A stretch of 64,000 nt of DNA from Sinotaia quadrata (GCA_028829895.1 CM054180.1:117977973-118041972), one strand, 5' to 3'; counted from the first letter of the stretch, positions 11,198-25,392 are shown. Notes: generated by a model from the sequence alone, not told the origin. Numbers and translations: made by a program.

Positions 11198-11656
11198 AGC
11201 AATTATTCTGACTGAAAAAGAAATAACAGAAACAACAAAATAATTATTCTGACTGAAAAAGAAATAACAGAAACAACAAAATAATTATTCTGACTGAAAA
11301 AGAAATAACAGAAACAACAAAATAATTATTCTGACTGAAAAAGAAATAACAGAAACAACAAAATAATTATTCTGACTGAAAAAGAAATAACAGAAACAAC
11401 AAAATAATTATTCTGACTGAAAAAGAAATAACAGAAACAACAAAATAATTATTCTGACTGGAAAAGAAATAACAGAAACAACAAAATAATTATTCTGACT
11501 GAAAAAGAAATAACAGAAACAACAAAATAATTATTCTGACTGGAAAAGAAATAAAAGAAACAACAAAATAATTATTCTGACTGAAAAAGAAATAAAAGAA
11601 ACAACAAAATAATTATTCTGACTGAAAAAGAAATAAAAGAAACAACAAAATAATTA
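11198..11656. repeat. 41-bp minisatellite, about 11 copies
   Basis: The unit AATAATTATTCTGACTGAAA plus AAGAAATAACAGAAACAACAA repeats 11 times almost without change; only A/G and C/A variants appear in the later copies (GGAAAAG; AATAAAAG). The homogeneity indicates a young array. Confidence 0.98.
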
Positions 11657-12554
11657 GTACGAGAATAGAAAATTCCTAGTGCGAAAAGTCGATATACCAG
11701 ACTGTCTTGACTCTGGATGACAATAAAGTAAATCAGTCTTATTCTAGCAAGGATCGGACTGCATATATTGAACTAAAATGGATTACGATTTCTTTGGTGC
11801 GAACACTAATAATAATTAATCATCCCACAGGCACAAATAAAGCAACAACGAAAACGTTGTACAATTGAAATAAGCAATAGGTTCACCGATAAAATTACTC
11901 CATCCCACAGTACCGCTCCAAACTTACCCCTGAGTACACACACACACACACCTCCTCGGCATCAATATTCACTTTTTGACATTGTTATCTTCAGTGCGAC
12001 CATCGTGAAAAAACATACCTTGTGGTCTACGTTTTCCGCATGTCAGGGTCCTGACCTTGGACTGAACTGTCTTTAGAGGTCCTATAATCACGCTATCACA
12101 TCTTTGGGAAGGTGTCACCTCGTCAAACTCATCTATTTTACCTTTAATACCAGTCTTTATTTTTTTTAATTTAGTATTTGTTTATTTATCGTTATTTCAC
12201 ATCTTTTGAATGCGTTGGGTATTACACTGTCAAAAGGCACCTTGCGCGTTACATGTTTATTTTGGTATTTAATGTCACTGTGTTTAACGGTACGCGCTTT
12301 ATCATATGTTTGTTTGTTTCGCATATTACTGTATGTTTGTTTAAGCCTTTTTTAAAAAATATTAAAGACTAACTATTTTTAGTATTATTAAATAATAAAT
12401 TATGAAATCCCCACCCAACAAAAAAAATAAAATCTAATAATTTTTTTTTTAAATCAAATTGAACTTTAAGTAATTATTCATATTCCGTCTACAAGAACAG
12501 TTCGGTATGTGTGAAATGAAAGTGCTAGGATCTCATGCAGCGACCGTGAAGACC
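11657..12554. other. unassigned intergenic DNA
   Basis: A short (CA)n run near 11938-11951 and AT-rich unique sequence. No exon recognised. Confidence 0.45.
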
Positions 12555-12815
12555 TGAATGTGCACTTTCTTCACCGTTAATGGTACATGTGCACTTTCTT
12601 CACCGTTAGTAGTGTGTATATTTTCTCAGCCGTTCTCCACAGTTAGTGATATGTGTGTACTTTCTCCATCGTTGCCAGTACATGTGCACTTTCTCAACTG
12701 CTAGTGGTACATGTGCACTTTCTCAACCGCTAGTGGTACACGTGTACTTTCTCCACCTTTAATGGTACATGTGCACTTTCTCCACCGTTAGTGGAATACA
12801 TGTACTTTCTCAGTA
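12555..12815. repeat. minisatellite, about 34-bp unit
   Basis: The unit TGTGCACTTTCTCAACCG plus TTAGTGGTACA recurs about eight times with moderate variation. Confidence 0.85.
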
Positions 12816-13454
12816 GCTCTATTATTTACACCAACATGAGTGTGTAAGTGCAAGCATTAATTCGTTTAAATCAACACGACAGAAACTGTAAATAATATTT
12901 ATTATTTCTAAACTGTAGTAAATTATCATTTGTTTCAGACGAAATCTTCTACAGGATGAAATAATAATTGAAATGATCAAGACGCAGTACAATTGAACTG
13001 AATATTCTTTAAAGTTTGTAGCAGGTGTTGTTTTTTTTGTTTTTTTTTTTGGGGGGGTTGTTTTCTTTACATTCTATTAATAATTAAAATGATTGAAAGT
13101 TAAAATGAATTACTGAATGATTTTCACAATAATTTGAATAAATAAAAGGTGATTATAAAAACACGAGACGCTGTACTGAATATGTTTGTTATACGGCGCT
13201 GTATTATAAAAATAAATTGTATCGACAGCGCGCTATACGTGCAGGCTTGTAATAAACCGAGTGCTGCGCTCCATAAGATTGTAATATAATTTGGCGCTAC
13301 ACACATGAGAATTATAAAGCAAGGACAAAAAGCTGCGTTTGAAATGTTTATAGTAGGGTCCTGTAATGCAGAGGTTTATAATATACAGAACGCTATACTG
13401 CACATTCTGTAATAAAAAGGACGCCGCGCTGCTGAAAACTGAAATTCACAGAGC
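12816..13454. other. unassigned AT-rich DNA with faint periodicity
   Basis: From about 13140 the words GCGCTGTA, GCGCTATA and GCGCTACA recur every 40-50 bp next to TTATAA, suggesting a very old tandem array. No gene recognised. Confidence 0.4.
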
Positions 13455-13620
13455 GCTGCAGTACAGTAACAAGCACGATTGATTGACAAATTAACCACAT
13501 TTTACTAGCTGTAGCACAGTGAAAAGCTCGATTGACTGACAAATTAACTAGTTTACTAGCTGTAGCAAGGTGAAAAGCTCGATTGACTGACAAATTAACT
13601 AGTTTACTAGCTGTAGCAGC
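13455..13620. repeat. 51-bp tandem repeat, three copies
   Basis: The unit with GCTCGATTGACTGACAAATT and TTTACTAGCTGTAGCA starts near 13450, 13501 and 13552 and restarts at about 13603. Confidence 0.9.
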
Positions 13621-14790
13621 AGCAGCAATAGTAGTAGCTCTTTAGTATAACTATTCCTGTTCGCGCGAGTTGCATCTATGCATCTTTTGGCAAAATCATT
13701 TAATCTCCTCGCGACATGCAAAATTAGAATTTAAAGAGAAGGGGAAAACATTAAATCTATTTTGCATCTTCAGAGATCCCATAGGTACGGATAAAATAAA
13801 ACTAATTATGCAGAAAAACGGAGATTGAAAATTTCCGCCAGAAAACGCTTGCTTCAAGGCACGCCCAATTTCTTTGAAGCGCCAGTGATTCACGAAACGG
13901 GTGAAACGTCTCCGACGTCCGGCACCCTATTGCTCAGCGACGTGTTTCCTGTACCACCCGAAATTATGTCCCTTTTGCGAGACTGATTACTCATTACTGT
14001 CGCACGTCACCAATCGTCGTCTGTCGCCCGCCTCTGTGTTTAGAGCGGACTCCGTTCTTTGTTCACTTAATAAACATCTCTTTCCAGCTTTGATCGTTTA
14101 TCATTCTCCAATCATCATTTCTCGAGTTATCGTTCCTTATTCATTCTTATTTCATTCATCGTTCATCAGTAATCATTCCTTATTCATTCTTATTTCATTC
14201 TTCGTCCATCAGTCATCATTCCTTATTTTCCATTCATCGTAGCTAAAGTCTCGTCGTGTTGTGACAAAAATTAGTCTTGCTCTACAAAATAACACACTGT
14301 AGCTTAGCCTTTAAATCCCAACTCACAAAACTTACAATTCTTCAGTCAATATGGACACAGTAGGCGTTATTGTAATCGCGCTTAGCTAATTCGGCGCAAA
14401 TGAAAACAGGGGTAGTTACTCTTATAGTAAACACAGTTACACTGCGATCCCGCTTAGAATTTATAAGTCAAAACTTTCACGATTTCTCTCCGTTGTTGAT
14501 AACGTGGCTGAAACAGTTTTGTCCTGATGAATCTGCTGATCGTATTGTCACAACGTAAGCCAACACGTCATAGTTGTATTATTATAGCCTTCTGCTCACA
14601 ACGACTGTTTCAAAGTTTGCGGCGTCAATGTTAGTGCTTTGCGAACAAACAAAAAACAGAACAAAAGAAAAAAAAACCAAACTACGAGACCAATCTCTGC
14701 ACATCACAAATATTGGGATGAGTAAATGGTATGATCTGAGAAAATAATTATTTTAATATATTTTAAGTACACTTTCTTGTTTAAAGTCAT
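13621..14790. other. unassigned DNA
   Basis: Short TTCATT/ATCATTCC repeats near 14100-14240 make a low-complexity ORF. No other feature. The last part (14763-14790) is one unit of the minisatellite into which the solo LTR inserted. Confidence 0.4.
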
Positions 14791-16388
14791 TGTCACAGTC
14801 TGATAAAAATGTCATGACTCCTTGACCCACTTGTTTGTTTTTCAAACATCAAAATTTGAAATTCCTTTGTTTAGAGTTCTCCCATGATACTTCAGTATCG
14901 AGAAGCTTCTAACAAAGAGGTCAGAGAGATTATGTAACTTTAGGCCATTGTCTAAATTCTCGAACCAACTACATACCACGTGACCAGTCAAGTGATGCGT
15001 TCTATACATTCTGATAAATAGGGGAACGCGTTTCTGTAGAGTCACTCTGAGAATCCAGAAGCATAGACGTAGTATTGATACTTCGTGCCATCGCTTAATT
15101 CGTTGAGTCACAGAGGAACAGCCGACGCGATTGCTGAGATAACATTTCGACTTCTCACTAAAGGTACCACTTTTATTGATTGTATTTTGCATTCTTGAAC
15201 TATGTATGTAATTTTGTACTATGCATTGCTACTGTAGCTTAAGCACGGTTCGTTGATAAATGACAAAAACCTATAAGTTATTGTATAAAAATCATTGTAA
15301 CTCTTTTCCCATTGTAACTTTAATTTATATAACTTTAAATTCACTAGAGCCAGGAGTGCCTGAGCCCGACATGAATTTTCTATTGTAATTCAAATTATTG
15401 CGTGTGAATTTTAATGTAAATTGTAAAGCACTTTGCTTAGTTTGAATTGTCCCTTTTGTATGAACTCTAAATTTTAACGTTGTAAATATTTGGTAATTCA
15501 TATGTCATGCTTGTTAAACGCAACATGTGTGAGATTAAATTTTTGATCTAAATTGTAAATGACACGTTATATCGAATTTCTAGCCCGAGCATTTAAAAAC
15601 TAATCGTGCTTAGGTGGTGAACTTAAACACAAGACGATTATGAAAACATTCTTGTTTTCAGGTCAGCTTTTATCCTTGTTCTACAAAAGCCTGTTCAAGC
15701 TCTACGAGTGAGCTGAATCCACTATTGTCCTATTACCATATTGAGACAGTGCCGACGCGCAGGTTTGCACGTCTGTCTATACTCACATTCCATTCAGCGT
15801 GATACTGAAAGACAGTTCCATTGTTATGCTGTATGCATTCCTTGCTGAGGGAAGACAAGTGAGGTAGACTGGTCTGGACTGGATTCGAACACGTGGCCAC
15901 TTTCACAAGCTAAGTCGTTGCTTGATGTACCGAAATCAAATGAACACTGTTTCCAAGGCAATTCTCTCCTTAACATTTAACACGTTAGTAGCAAAGGCTT
16001 AGAATCAGACTTCGCGCTCGTATTGACTATTTGTTAAATTGTTAAACTTATTCAATCCTATTTTTAATTGTTAATCCTCTTCGTAGTATATTTTTATGCA
16101 TGATAGACCTATAGATACTCTTGGTTTGGATGGGGGCGAATGAGCTGAATGACATAACGAATGCATATTAATTTAGAGGAATTTAACGACTCCAAGCCAG
16201 CTTTGTACGCAAATTGTCAGTTTGTAAATCTGTTGTCCGCACTACAAGACACATTTTTAAGTTAGTCAAATGATGATTTGGGCAACCAGTCTGTTTAGGT
16301 TAAACGAGAAGGAATTAATTTAAATAGTAAATTAAAGTTTCCATAATTTCCTAAGCAGGGTCTCTAAATAAATACTGGAAACGTAACA
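14791..16388 (+). mobile_element. solo LTR of a Gmr1-like retrotransposon relative
   Basis: About 1,598 bp beginning TGTCACAGTCTGATAAAAAT and ending GGTCTCTAAATAAATACTGG then AAACGTAACA. Both ends and many internal blocks (for example CTAGAGCCAG near 15344 and AATTATTGCGTGTG near 15394) match the LTR of the element at 44418-52694 read on its own strand, at visibly lower identity. It is flanked on both sides by GTCAT (14786-14790 and 16389-16393), a perfect 5-bp target-site duplication. No internal region remains, as expected after LTR-LTR recombination. The AATAAA just before the 3' end is conserved in both LTRs. It lies inside a minisatellite: ACTTTCTTGTTTAAAGT occurs at 14771-14787 and again at 16418-16434. 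Confidence 0.9.
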
Positions 16389-16475
16389 GTCATGCCTTTG
16401 TGTAAAAGTATGTATCAACTTTCTTGTTTAAAGTAACACCTCTGTGCAAATATATGTATCAACTTCCTAAGTATT
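16389..16475. repeat. remaining units of the minisatellite split by the solo LTR
   Basis: Units with CTTTGTGTAAAAGTATGTATCAACTT-type sequence repeat with about a 45-bp period across the insertion point when the LTR is ignored. Confidence 0.6.
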
Positions 16476-16479
16476 TATT

Positions 16480-16925
16480 TCATATCCTACAGTCGACCGG
16501 AACACTGCAGAACTATTTATTATTTCTGAGCCCTACTATCCACCCGATTATTGAAGACCTTGTATTATTTAAACCCCTATTACCCCACCCCTACCCCACC
16601 ACCCGATTAGTGAAGAATGTTTATTATTTCAAAACCCTACTATCCACTGATTATTGAGGAACTAGTATTTGGACGTATCCTACAATCCACCGGACATCTA
16701 ATGAACTAGTATTGATTTCATATCCTACAATCCACCGGAAAACTAATGAACTAGTATTGATTTCATATCCTACAATCCACCGGACATCTAATGAACTAGT
16801 ATTGATTTCGACGTCCTACCATCCACCCATCATTTAAGAACTAGTATGCACGTCACCGGAACACTAAAGAACTAGTAATTATTTCAAATCCCTATATCCA
16901 CCGGATTATTGAATAACTAGTAGTA
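16480..16925. repeat. minisatellite, about 50-bp unit
   Basis: The unit with GAACTAGTATTGATTTC and ATCCTACAATCCACCGGA recurs about eight times; the central copies (16660-16810) are nearly identical and the outer ones diverged. Confidence 0.9.
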
Positions 16926-18498
16926 ATAATGAGTGTTCTCAGTTTCTCCTCCCTATATCAAAAGTGAGTTCATTTTTCTCGAATATGCGACATCATAAGT
17001 AAAAAGAAAATTCAACCTTGTAATCTTATTTGCAGAGATAAATTGATAGATGCGCGAAATCGGCCCCGGCCGGAAGTGTTCCCCATAATTCAGAGATAGA
17101 GATGATAGGTCCAAAAGAGAGTTAAAGAGGGTGAGTACATCTCTGTGTTGTATCGCTGATCAATCAAACTGCACCAAACTTAGAATTAACAAACCCACTC
17201 TAGAAAGCATGGCGCCGAAACGGTGTGTCATCTTAATTTATATATTCTTTAATCATATGGATGTTTAATAAAAATTAACCCAAACTCTAACCCTGACCCA
17301 TTGTGTTACCTAATACAAGCTATTAAGTCAGTGGGAGGCGAAATTACAAAGCACAGCGAAGAAGACAGTGCCACTGCTTGAGACGTTCTCAAGCGAGCAA
17401 CAACAACAAAAATCCACAGCACGATGACTAGATCATCAACGCCATAAAGGACCTTGACTTTGACCATGTCAACGAATGAATTTTCGAATGCATTTCATTG
17501 GTCGACTTCTACTATCTACATCACAAGAGCTGGTAAAGTCAAGAGGCTTATACATGTTGAAAAACCAAGTGGAGTCCACTTTAAAATTAAACTTAAATTT
17601 AAAATTTTAAAAACCAAAATATTTCAGTAGTGTCAGCACTTTTAAACGTCTTCTCAGAACTTAAGAGGCCAGCAACGTTTATAAATGTTAATATTTTAGG
17701 GTTAAAAGTGGAACAGAAACCAAAGTCCCCATGCACCAGACTGCCACGAGGACACAGTAGCTAAAATGCTCTATGCTATCCACGACTTTCCTGAACATAT
17801 AGGTCAAGTAGCATGTGCGTTGCCATAGTTTTTATAAAAATAGATTTTTGTGGTCGATTTCCGGCTTTTATTGCTCACGCTACAATCTTACATCCGTTCG
17901 CATTTAGTATTATTTTCTTAAGCTATAAACCATAAATAAACATTTAGTATTATTTTCTTAAGCTATAAACCATATACTAAAATACCGGAACGCACTGTGC
18001 AGTGCATGGATGTACAAACAAATGAAAAAAAAATTAATTCAAAATCAATCTTGTTTTGAACATTTCCAATCAAACGATGTGATTGTCAATGTGATGTACC
18101 TTTTATGCTTTCTATCGAGTGCCTTTGAAGCCAGACCGCAAATAACAGCTTGCGGCTGAAAAATCCTCCACAAAGTGTTTATGTGTGCTAATAAATATCG
18201 TACCATTGACAATAAACACTGTACCAGAGTTATATCTTGGTTATAAAAGAAAGGCAGTTAAAAAGCGCTGAATACTGACTGATACGGTATCCAGTGACAA
18301 TGTCGTCTATTTGCCTAACGAATTGGAAAAAGAAAGCTAATGCGGCAGTCCTAACCAATCTGATCATATCCTTTACGTACCTTTTGATGATCCAATTTTA
18401 CTTTTAAACTATCCATGTTTATGTGAGATTATAAAACTAACTTCTAATTAGCGGCTCAAAGCAAAATATTTTCGCTGTAACAGTTTAACGAAACCTGC
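16926..18498. other. unassigned DNA
   Basis: Includes an ETS-type CCGGAAGTG near 17070, a perfect direct duplication of CATTTAGTATTATTTTCTTA plus AGCTATAAACCATA (17899-17932 and 17941-17974), and otherwise no recognisable feature. Confidence 0.4.
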
Positions 18499-18570
18499 AG
18501 TTGACCACAAAAGCCTTTCCGGATTTACCGACCTTGACATATATTTTAAGACAGGCCGGGAAAGTTGTGG
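18499..18570 (+). repeat. interspersed repeat, copy 1
   Basis: Begins AGTTGACCACAAAAGCC, continues with ACCGACCTTGA and CAGGCCGGGAAAGTTGTG. The same blocks in the same order lie on the minus strand at 31464-31542. An unnamed dispersed family, perhaps a SINE or a small DNA transposon. Confidence 0.7.
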
Positions 18571-21500
18571 ACAGTCCTGTCAAGGCTATTGCTTTGCTCT
18601 ACGTTAAAAGCTAAAGCTTGCACAAACACGAAATATTCGTGAAATATTCGTGCAGAGCTCGGTTTTCTTTTCTCAGTATAATATCTTCATTATAAAAGTG
18701 TGGCTTTGGGGTCTTGTGCATGGACAATAGGCTCATTGTGCGCACGGGTAACATTGACAATCTCGCAGAAACATTTTGTTTGGACTGAGTATATTTATTG
18801 GGATACTGACTTTGAAATTGTATATACATTATCATAGAACTTAAGTCCATTAATTGAGCTCACCTGCACGGTTGACTTAGATTCCTCTTGGTCTTTAAGT
18901 TATGTGTGAGGACAAAGAAATACGACAAAGTTAACGTGATTATAAAAAAGAGTCACTGATCTCATCCTGAGGTCAATTAGACACGTGATTTGTGACAAGT
19001 TTCAACCAAATTCTATGAGAAATGTATTCCATGTCTTGGTTACACACACACACACACACACTCACACGATGAGCACGATGTATGTAATTTTTTCTAGATC
19101 CTCTAACGCTCAAAACGCAAATATTAATGTCCTCGTTGGTGGTTAGAAGGTTGGGCAATTCTTAGTTCGAGACTCCATTTGTCCAGAGTTTTGAACTTTT
19201 TCAGAATGCATTCGTGAACCATTTCTTTCTTTCTTTCTTTTCTTTCTTTTCATTTCCTCTTTTCATTTGTTTCACTTGTCACCATTTAATCTTTTCGGTT
19301 CTTCTTTCTTTCTAAATCTTGTTTGCTTCTTTCTTAATTTTCATCCTTTTTTCTTTCATCCTTTCCATTCTTTCATCTCAGATCTTTAAAGTGGCAAGCT
19401 ACCTTGGTATTTGCAGTTTAAAATTAAAATTAAAATTTGACTAAGGACGTAAATATGTAAATGTTGTCACATTCTTATTTTCTGCGTTAAAAATTTTACA
19501 TTTCGTTGTCAAAATGTCAATTTGCCCAACGGAATCTTTATACATAAATACGTTTTCAAAATGTTAATTCGTCCAACGGAATCTTTATACATAAATACGT
19601 TTTCAAAATACGTTTACTAGACCTTGTCGTAAATGCTTTGGTCGAATAGTTTCGGAAAAGATCACATTTAGGGTAGTGGCTGAGTAGGTTACCTTCTTCG
19701 ATGTATTCATTTTTTTAAAATAATTAAACAGAAAAATAGTTAATCAAGCTAAGGGGGAAAGTGTCCATTGCTTCACAGCATATGGCGACAAAGCAAAGTC
19801 CATAAACTTCTTAATAATTCACAGCCAAACATTTTCATTTATGAGATAATTATTCATATTAATAATGTGTAATTCTTCTAGCAATTTCTTCCCCCTTGAC
19901 ATACACTATGAAAGGGAAAGGAAACTGTATGCATCCAGCGAAAATAATTTGTCTATCTCATATAATCATGTTGAGGCTTCGATATTAAGTGGTTCAGCTA
20001 GTGTGGTCGGGGACTTACAATACGAGGGGAGACAGGTCCCTCCAGAGTTATTCAGGGCCGAGAACTTTCCAAGTCGAAAGGCCCCATGCAAACTCTAGAA
20101 AGGAATGAATGGTACGGAACCACAATCACCACCATCACCGGAAAGACGTATGGGTCGGGGTCCCAGAATACAATGAGTGGGAACCAATTCCGTTTTGGAG
20201 CAAATCAGGATGGAGAACATCTGAAGATGAAACGTACCACAAAAGGGTGAAAGGATATTAGTGCAACCGCCACCACCAACGACCACAGGGAATCAGGGAA
20301 TCCAGTTTAAATCCGAATAGCCATTCCATGACAAATCTTCCTAACATATCAGCAAAGATAAACGAGTCAGTCTATTTAGAAGAAATATTTGTTTTCCATA
20401 CGGTGAAAGAGCAGGCTTTCTATAACCACATCAAAAGTGTTTCAGAAATTAGAAAAGATCAACAAGTAGAGCACGTGATTCATCTTCCTCTGTCGCCATT
20501 AATAGCTTAGGTAGCAATAATGAAAGATCGATACCACAATGGGAGCTGTACTCCCTTTCATGCTGAAAGAGGTTTTGATATGTTAGGACATTTTGCTTTA
20601 TTAAGCACAGAGTTAAATTAAAACGTATAATAGGACAGATGTATCGATAATAAAGTCTTTCTGAGAAGTCACAAATATAGCAGCCCAGTCACACTTGGAA
20701 ATACAATAGCTATTCGGGCAATGAAGAAATACCGGGAAGTGTAACTTACCCTTCACGACAGCATTATGCCGTACGCTAAATATACAGTCACTTCAGATAA
20801 TAATACCTGGGTCTCTTTGCAGACGACACTCCACTAGGAGAAGCCTAAGAAGAAGAATTTCTATTAAATCAGGTAAAGGATTAGATAAAATAATAATCTC
20901 ATTTAAAACTGTTGATAGGTTTCTCCATGAAAGATTAAAATTATCAGCAGATGACACTCAAGTTTCGGCCTTTCCTAATTAAACTCTTTCACTCAATCTT
21001 CAGCCTTTCAAAATAAAACTATGAAACTTAAGTCTCGATCTTTCGCAATTAAACTATCAGCAAGAGAAAACTTAATCCAAACTTACCGGATATGTTATAT
21101 GACGTCAGAGAGATGTTAGTTTATTTGTCGTTTGGGATTATTATTTATCTAAATCTAAATACAGTGATACTAATCCATATTTGAATGTATTTCTTTGTAT
21201 TTATGTATTTATTTTCGATTTGCTCTGCAATGAACATGAGCGTGACAGTGGTCTGTCTGGAACATCCAATCATCATCTGCTTTACATAATGGATTGTTCG
21301 GTATTCCTGTTTTTTCCGGAATTTTTTACGTATGCACACACGGTAACACCTTAGAAAGTTCTGATAAAAAGTTAAAAGGTTACGACAAATAAAGAAACAC
21401 ATGACATGTGCTAAGAAAGGTCCATACACCCAATCCATCACTAAGCATACCCCAGGCTCACAATTACTGTTTTCTTACTATAGTTTACAATGCAAGATAA

Positions 21501-21850
21501 AACAATCCAATTTCTACTTACCAATCATCTGCCCAATAATCACTTCTAGTAATAACCTCTCACAGTGAATTTATCACCTACTAAAAACACTACCTGGCCC
21601 TGTCAAACGAAAAAATAGCAATAGAGTGTTTTCTTCTTCTCCCTCTTCTGGTTGAGGATGATAGCCGCTTCCGGTGTGAGCTGCATATGTAACCTAACGC
21701 CGATGTGGAGAATGTTGGCGATGTGGATGCAGAGTGAAGAGCTTGGGAGGACAGAAGAGTCGAAAGGGGTGACAGTGAGAGTGGGGGTAGGATGAGCACT
21801 CGTCCGGATATGCGTGATGAGTACTTCTGCAGTTGATATAGGGTAATAAC
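18571..21850. other. 3.3 kb without a recognised gene
   Basis: Contains a short (CA)n at about 19042-19061, a TTTC-rich tract near 19225-19370, and a two-copy direct repeat around CAACGGAATCTTTATACATA (about 19515-19605). Short ORFs show no motif. The stretch 21600-21850 is richer in GC and contains CGCTTCCGGTG, an ETS-type site. Confidence 0.45.
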
Positions 21851-21916
21851 CATGGCGGATAAGTACAGTGGCGACGAGATTCAGATCCGAGGGAAGATAT
21901 GTCTAAGTGTGGTGTA
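21851..21916 (+). CDS. possible first coding exon (ideal start context)
   Basis: ATG in the context ACCATGGCGG opens a 21-codon frame starting MADKYSGDEIQIRGK and closed by TAA. It follows a GC-richer leader-like stretch with an ETS-type site about 180 bp upstream, as in many animal promoters. A donor could lie in the GTGGTGTAAGG stretch at its end. No protein family recognised, and no second exon was found. Confidence 0.22.
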
Positions 21917-22867
21917 AGGGGTGGGGGTGGGGGTAATGGCTGCGTCCGACCCTGTCAGAGGTTGTACCGATCTCCGAATATGAATTGTTGCAGGATGGTG
22001 CGCAGATCTGCAAGGAGCTCCGTGTGTTTTTATTACAGCGTCTTTGATTGGTTGTTACAGAAAGCTTGTCCTCGTTTATTTGTCAGTTTGAGACTGCCTC
22101 CTGTGGTGTCCATCCTTCAAGTTGGTGGTGGTGGGTAAAACCGTTTGTGAACAGTTAGGTAGAGTAGATCGGTAGCTTGCTAATTAAAGCAACCCGTTAG
22201 CTAGTGCTGATTTTGGTTAGAGGTTGATGCTTTGTCCACTGTCTTCTCACGTATGGCAAAGTGTGTTTCCCTTTTCTTTTCGTTGTTGGTTGATGCTGTT
22301 GTCATTCTTTCATATTTAGATGTGCTTAGTGCGTGTGTAAATGTCTGTTCCTTTTTCCTCTTCGTCTATGTCTGGGTTCGTAGTTTACATTAGAATATAA
22401 GTGCGATTTGGGGTGATGTTGGACTCGAAGCCAGAGGCGAACATTTGTTGTAGTTAGATCGGATGTAACGTTATATAATTTCTCCTCAAACCTTAGAAGT
22501 TTTCGGAACTGTGGTCGCAGTGGACTGAGAGCCAATGTTCTTCATCTCTTCTGAACTTCTCAGTGGTTTTAGCTTTTAACCTTTCGAACTTCGTCTGTCT
22601 GCTGTCGGCGGCTTTTTTGCTCCATGACTTTTCATTTTGTGGAGTAAGTACCACTTTCATCTAATGCCATGATATTGGCAAAATTTGTCGGCAAGTCCTA
22701 AGCGTATTAGAATAGCAAATCACACACTTCAAATTCACAACAGAATCGACAGCAGTATTAATAGGTCACGTTAGAATTACAAGCACCTTACACGATGGGA
22801 AAAATATTTAGTGGCAACGGATTCCTAATCATCGATAGGAACACTAGAAAGACACATTAGTAAAAAA
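21917..22867. other. unassigned DNA, GT-rich in part
   Basis: Unique sequence with several overlapping short ORFs and no recognisable domain or repeat. Confidence 0.4.
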
Positions 22868-23013
22868 AACAATGCACTTACTTAATATTAAAACAAATAA
22901 AAAGTAATAGAAGAAAGCAATGCACTTACCTAATATTAAAACAAATAAAAGTAATAGAAGAAAGCAATGCACTTACCTAATATTAAAACAAATAAAAGTA
23001 ATAGAAGAAAGCA
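22868..23013. repeat. 46-bp tandem repeat, about 3.3 copies
   Basis: The unit with GCAATGCACTTACCTAATAT and AAATAAAAGTAATAGAAGAA is repeated nearly perfectly. Confidence 0.95.
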
Positions 23014-23490
23014 ATTAAATCAGATTATTGGGAATGTCATACGTGGAATTAAATCATTTGAAACAACAACTCCAACACCAGACGATTCTATGGTTCTCGT
23101 CAGTTATGAAGCTGTGGCAAAGGCAATACTCTAGAAGGAAAAGGGCACTGACCAACACTAGACAAATTTATCAGATCAGTAAAAGTGTATACAGTGGCAA
23201 TAGAAAAGACCAAATTTTAATATCTAGAATCACATTTGGATATTTTTTTAAATATGCCAATAGTATACAAATTAGATGTAATCGCGAAGAACAATACATA
23301 TTGGAATGCATGTGAATGTTCTGTCCACCTTAATGCGAAAAACACAACTGTTACAATATTTATATATGTATATAAAGTAATAGAGTATAATCTGGCTCGA
23401 GAGATATTCTTAACCATGACAAAACTTCATATGGCAACACAGCAGATAAATTATCACTTTCCCCACCCTAACCTTTCTCCCTCTCTTTCT

Positions 23491-23521
<31 letters not shown>

Positions 23522-23989
23522 TTCTCTCTCTCACACACACACACACACAGACACCTACCTATATATATATATACATTTTCGTTGAATTTAAGGGTTATTT
23601 TTAAATATCAGAAGAAATCATAATGGCAAAATATAGAGCTCAATATACCTTTCGAACATCAGTAAAGGCATATATTTGATTATCTACCCATCGATCCAAC
23701 ATCATTGATCATTCAGTAATGCATAAAGTTTAAATTATCATTATCACTTAGATATGTCAGTTGTTTTTTTTTTTACAAAATCAATATGTGATTAACCATT
23801 CAAAATTATAAAACAAATAGGGTGTGTGGTGGTGGTTACGCGAACACTTTTGCTTTTGGAGCTTTCATGGGACGTTCCTCTTCAAATATTATCTCGTTCT
23901 GGTTTACTCCAAAGGGACTTAACTCTCCTAATACATTTTGAGGTCCCGATACTAGGTGCACCGCTTAATATAGACCCCCACTCCTTCAT
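23014..23989. other. unassigned DNA with CT/CA microsatellite
   Basis: A (TC)n-(CA)n-(TA)n compound microsatellite occupies about 23487-23572. The rest is AT-rich unique sequence. Confidence 0.5.
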
Positions 23990-24079
<90 letters not shown>

Positions 24080-24090
24080 CGTGCGTGTGT
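23990..24090. repeat. (GT)n microsatellite
   Basis: About 50 GT units with a single TT interruption and a few GC variants. Confidence 0.97.
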
Positions 24091-24525
24091 GTTGGGGTGA
24101 GGAAGAGAGTATAGGAAAGCAGGAACAACACAAATTACCTCCTTCCTATGTCTTAAATCCATGATCAGCTAAGTGGAATTATTGTTCCTTTGGTCTTCCT
24201 TATCACCCAAATTCCAGGTGCATCATAGGCAACGGCCGCAAACATCCCAATAAAAGTCGAGTCAGTCAGGGGGGTAAGGACAGCACTAAACAAAGAGTTG
24301 CTACTCCTGAAATCAACGTTCTAAGTGAGCGTTTAAGCAGAAATTAGTCATTCACAATCCAGGAACACAACACAGTACATCTGCGTTTTCTGTGTTTATT
24401 TTCCCCATAAACATTTATAGTATCATCAGTTATCTTTTATTATATTCTTGCTTTGTATGATTTAAATATTTTAAATGGTTGCGGTTACAAAGTTCTTTGC
24501 GTATGCTTCCACACTTGAGAACCAG

Positions 24526-25261
<736 letters not shown>

Positions 25262-25392
25262 CAGTTAACTAGACCAAACTTTTCAAACCACTCAAATTAA
25301 CTAGCCCAAACTTTTCATACCACTAAAGTAAACTAGCCCAAGCTTTTCAAACCACTAAAATTAACTAGCCCAAGCTTTTCAAACCACTAAAC
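25262..25392. repeat. 32-bp tandem repeat, four copies
   Basis: The unit ACCACTAAAATTAACTAGCC plus CAAGCTTTTCAA repeats four times with a few substitutions. Confidence 0.92.

Noticed and set aside
11198..11656. Regular 41-bp repeats as a CRISPR array
   Set aside because: Units are directly adjacent with no unique spacers, there are no cas genes, and the host is an animal.
17276..17300. Telomere-like TAACCC words
   Set aside because: Only two or three degenerate words in 25 bp; not an interstitial telomere array.
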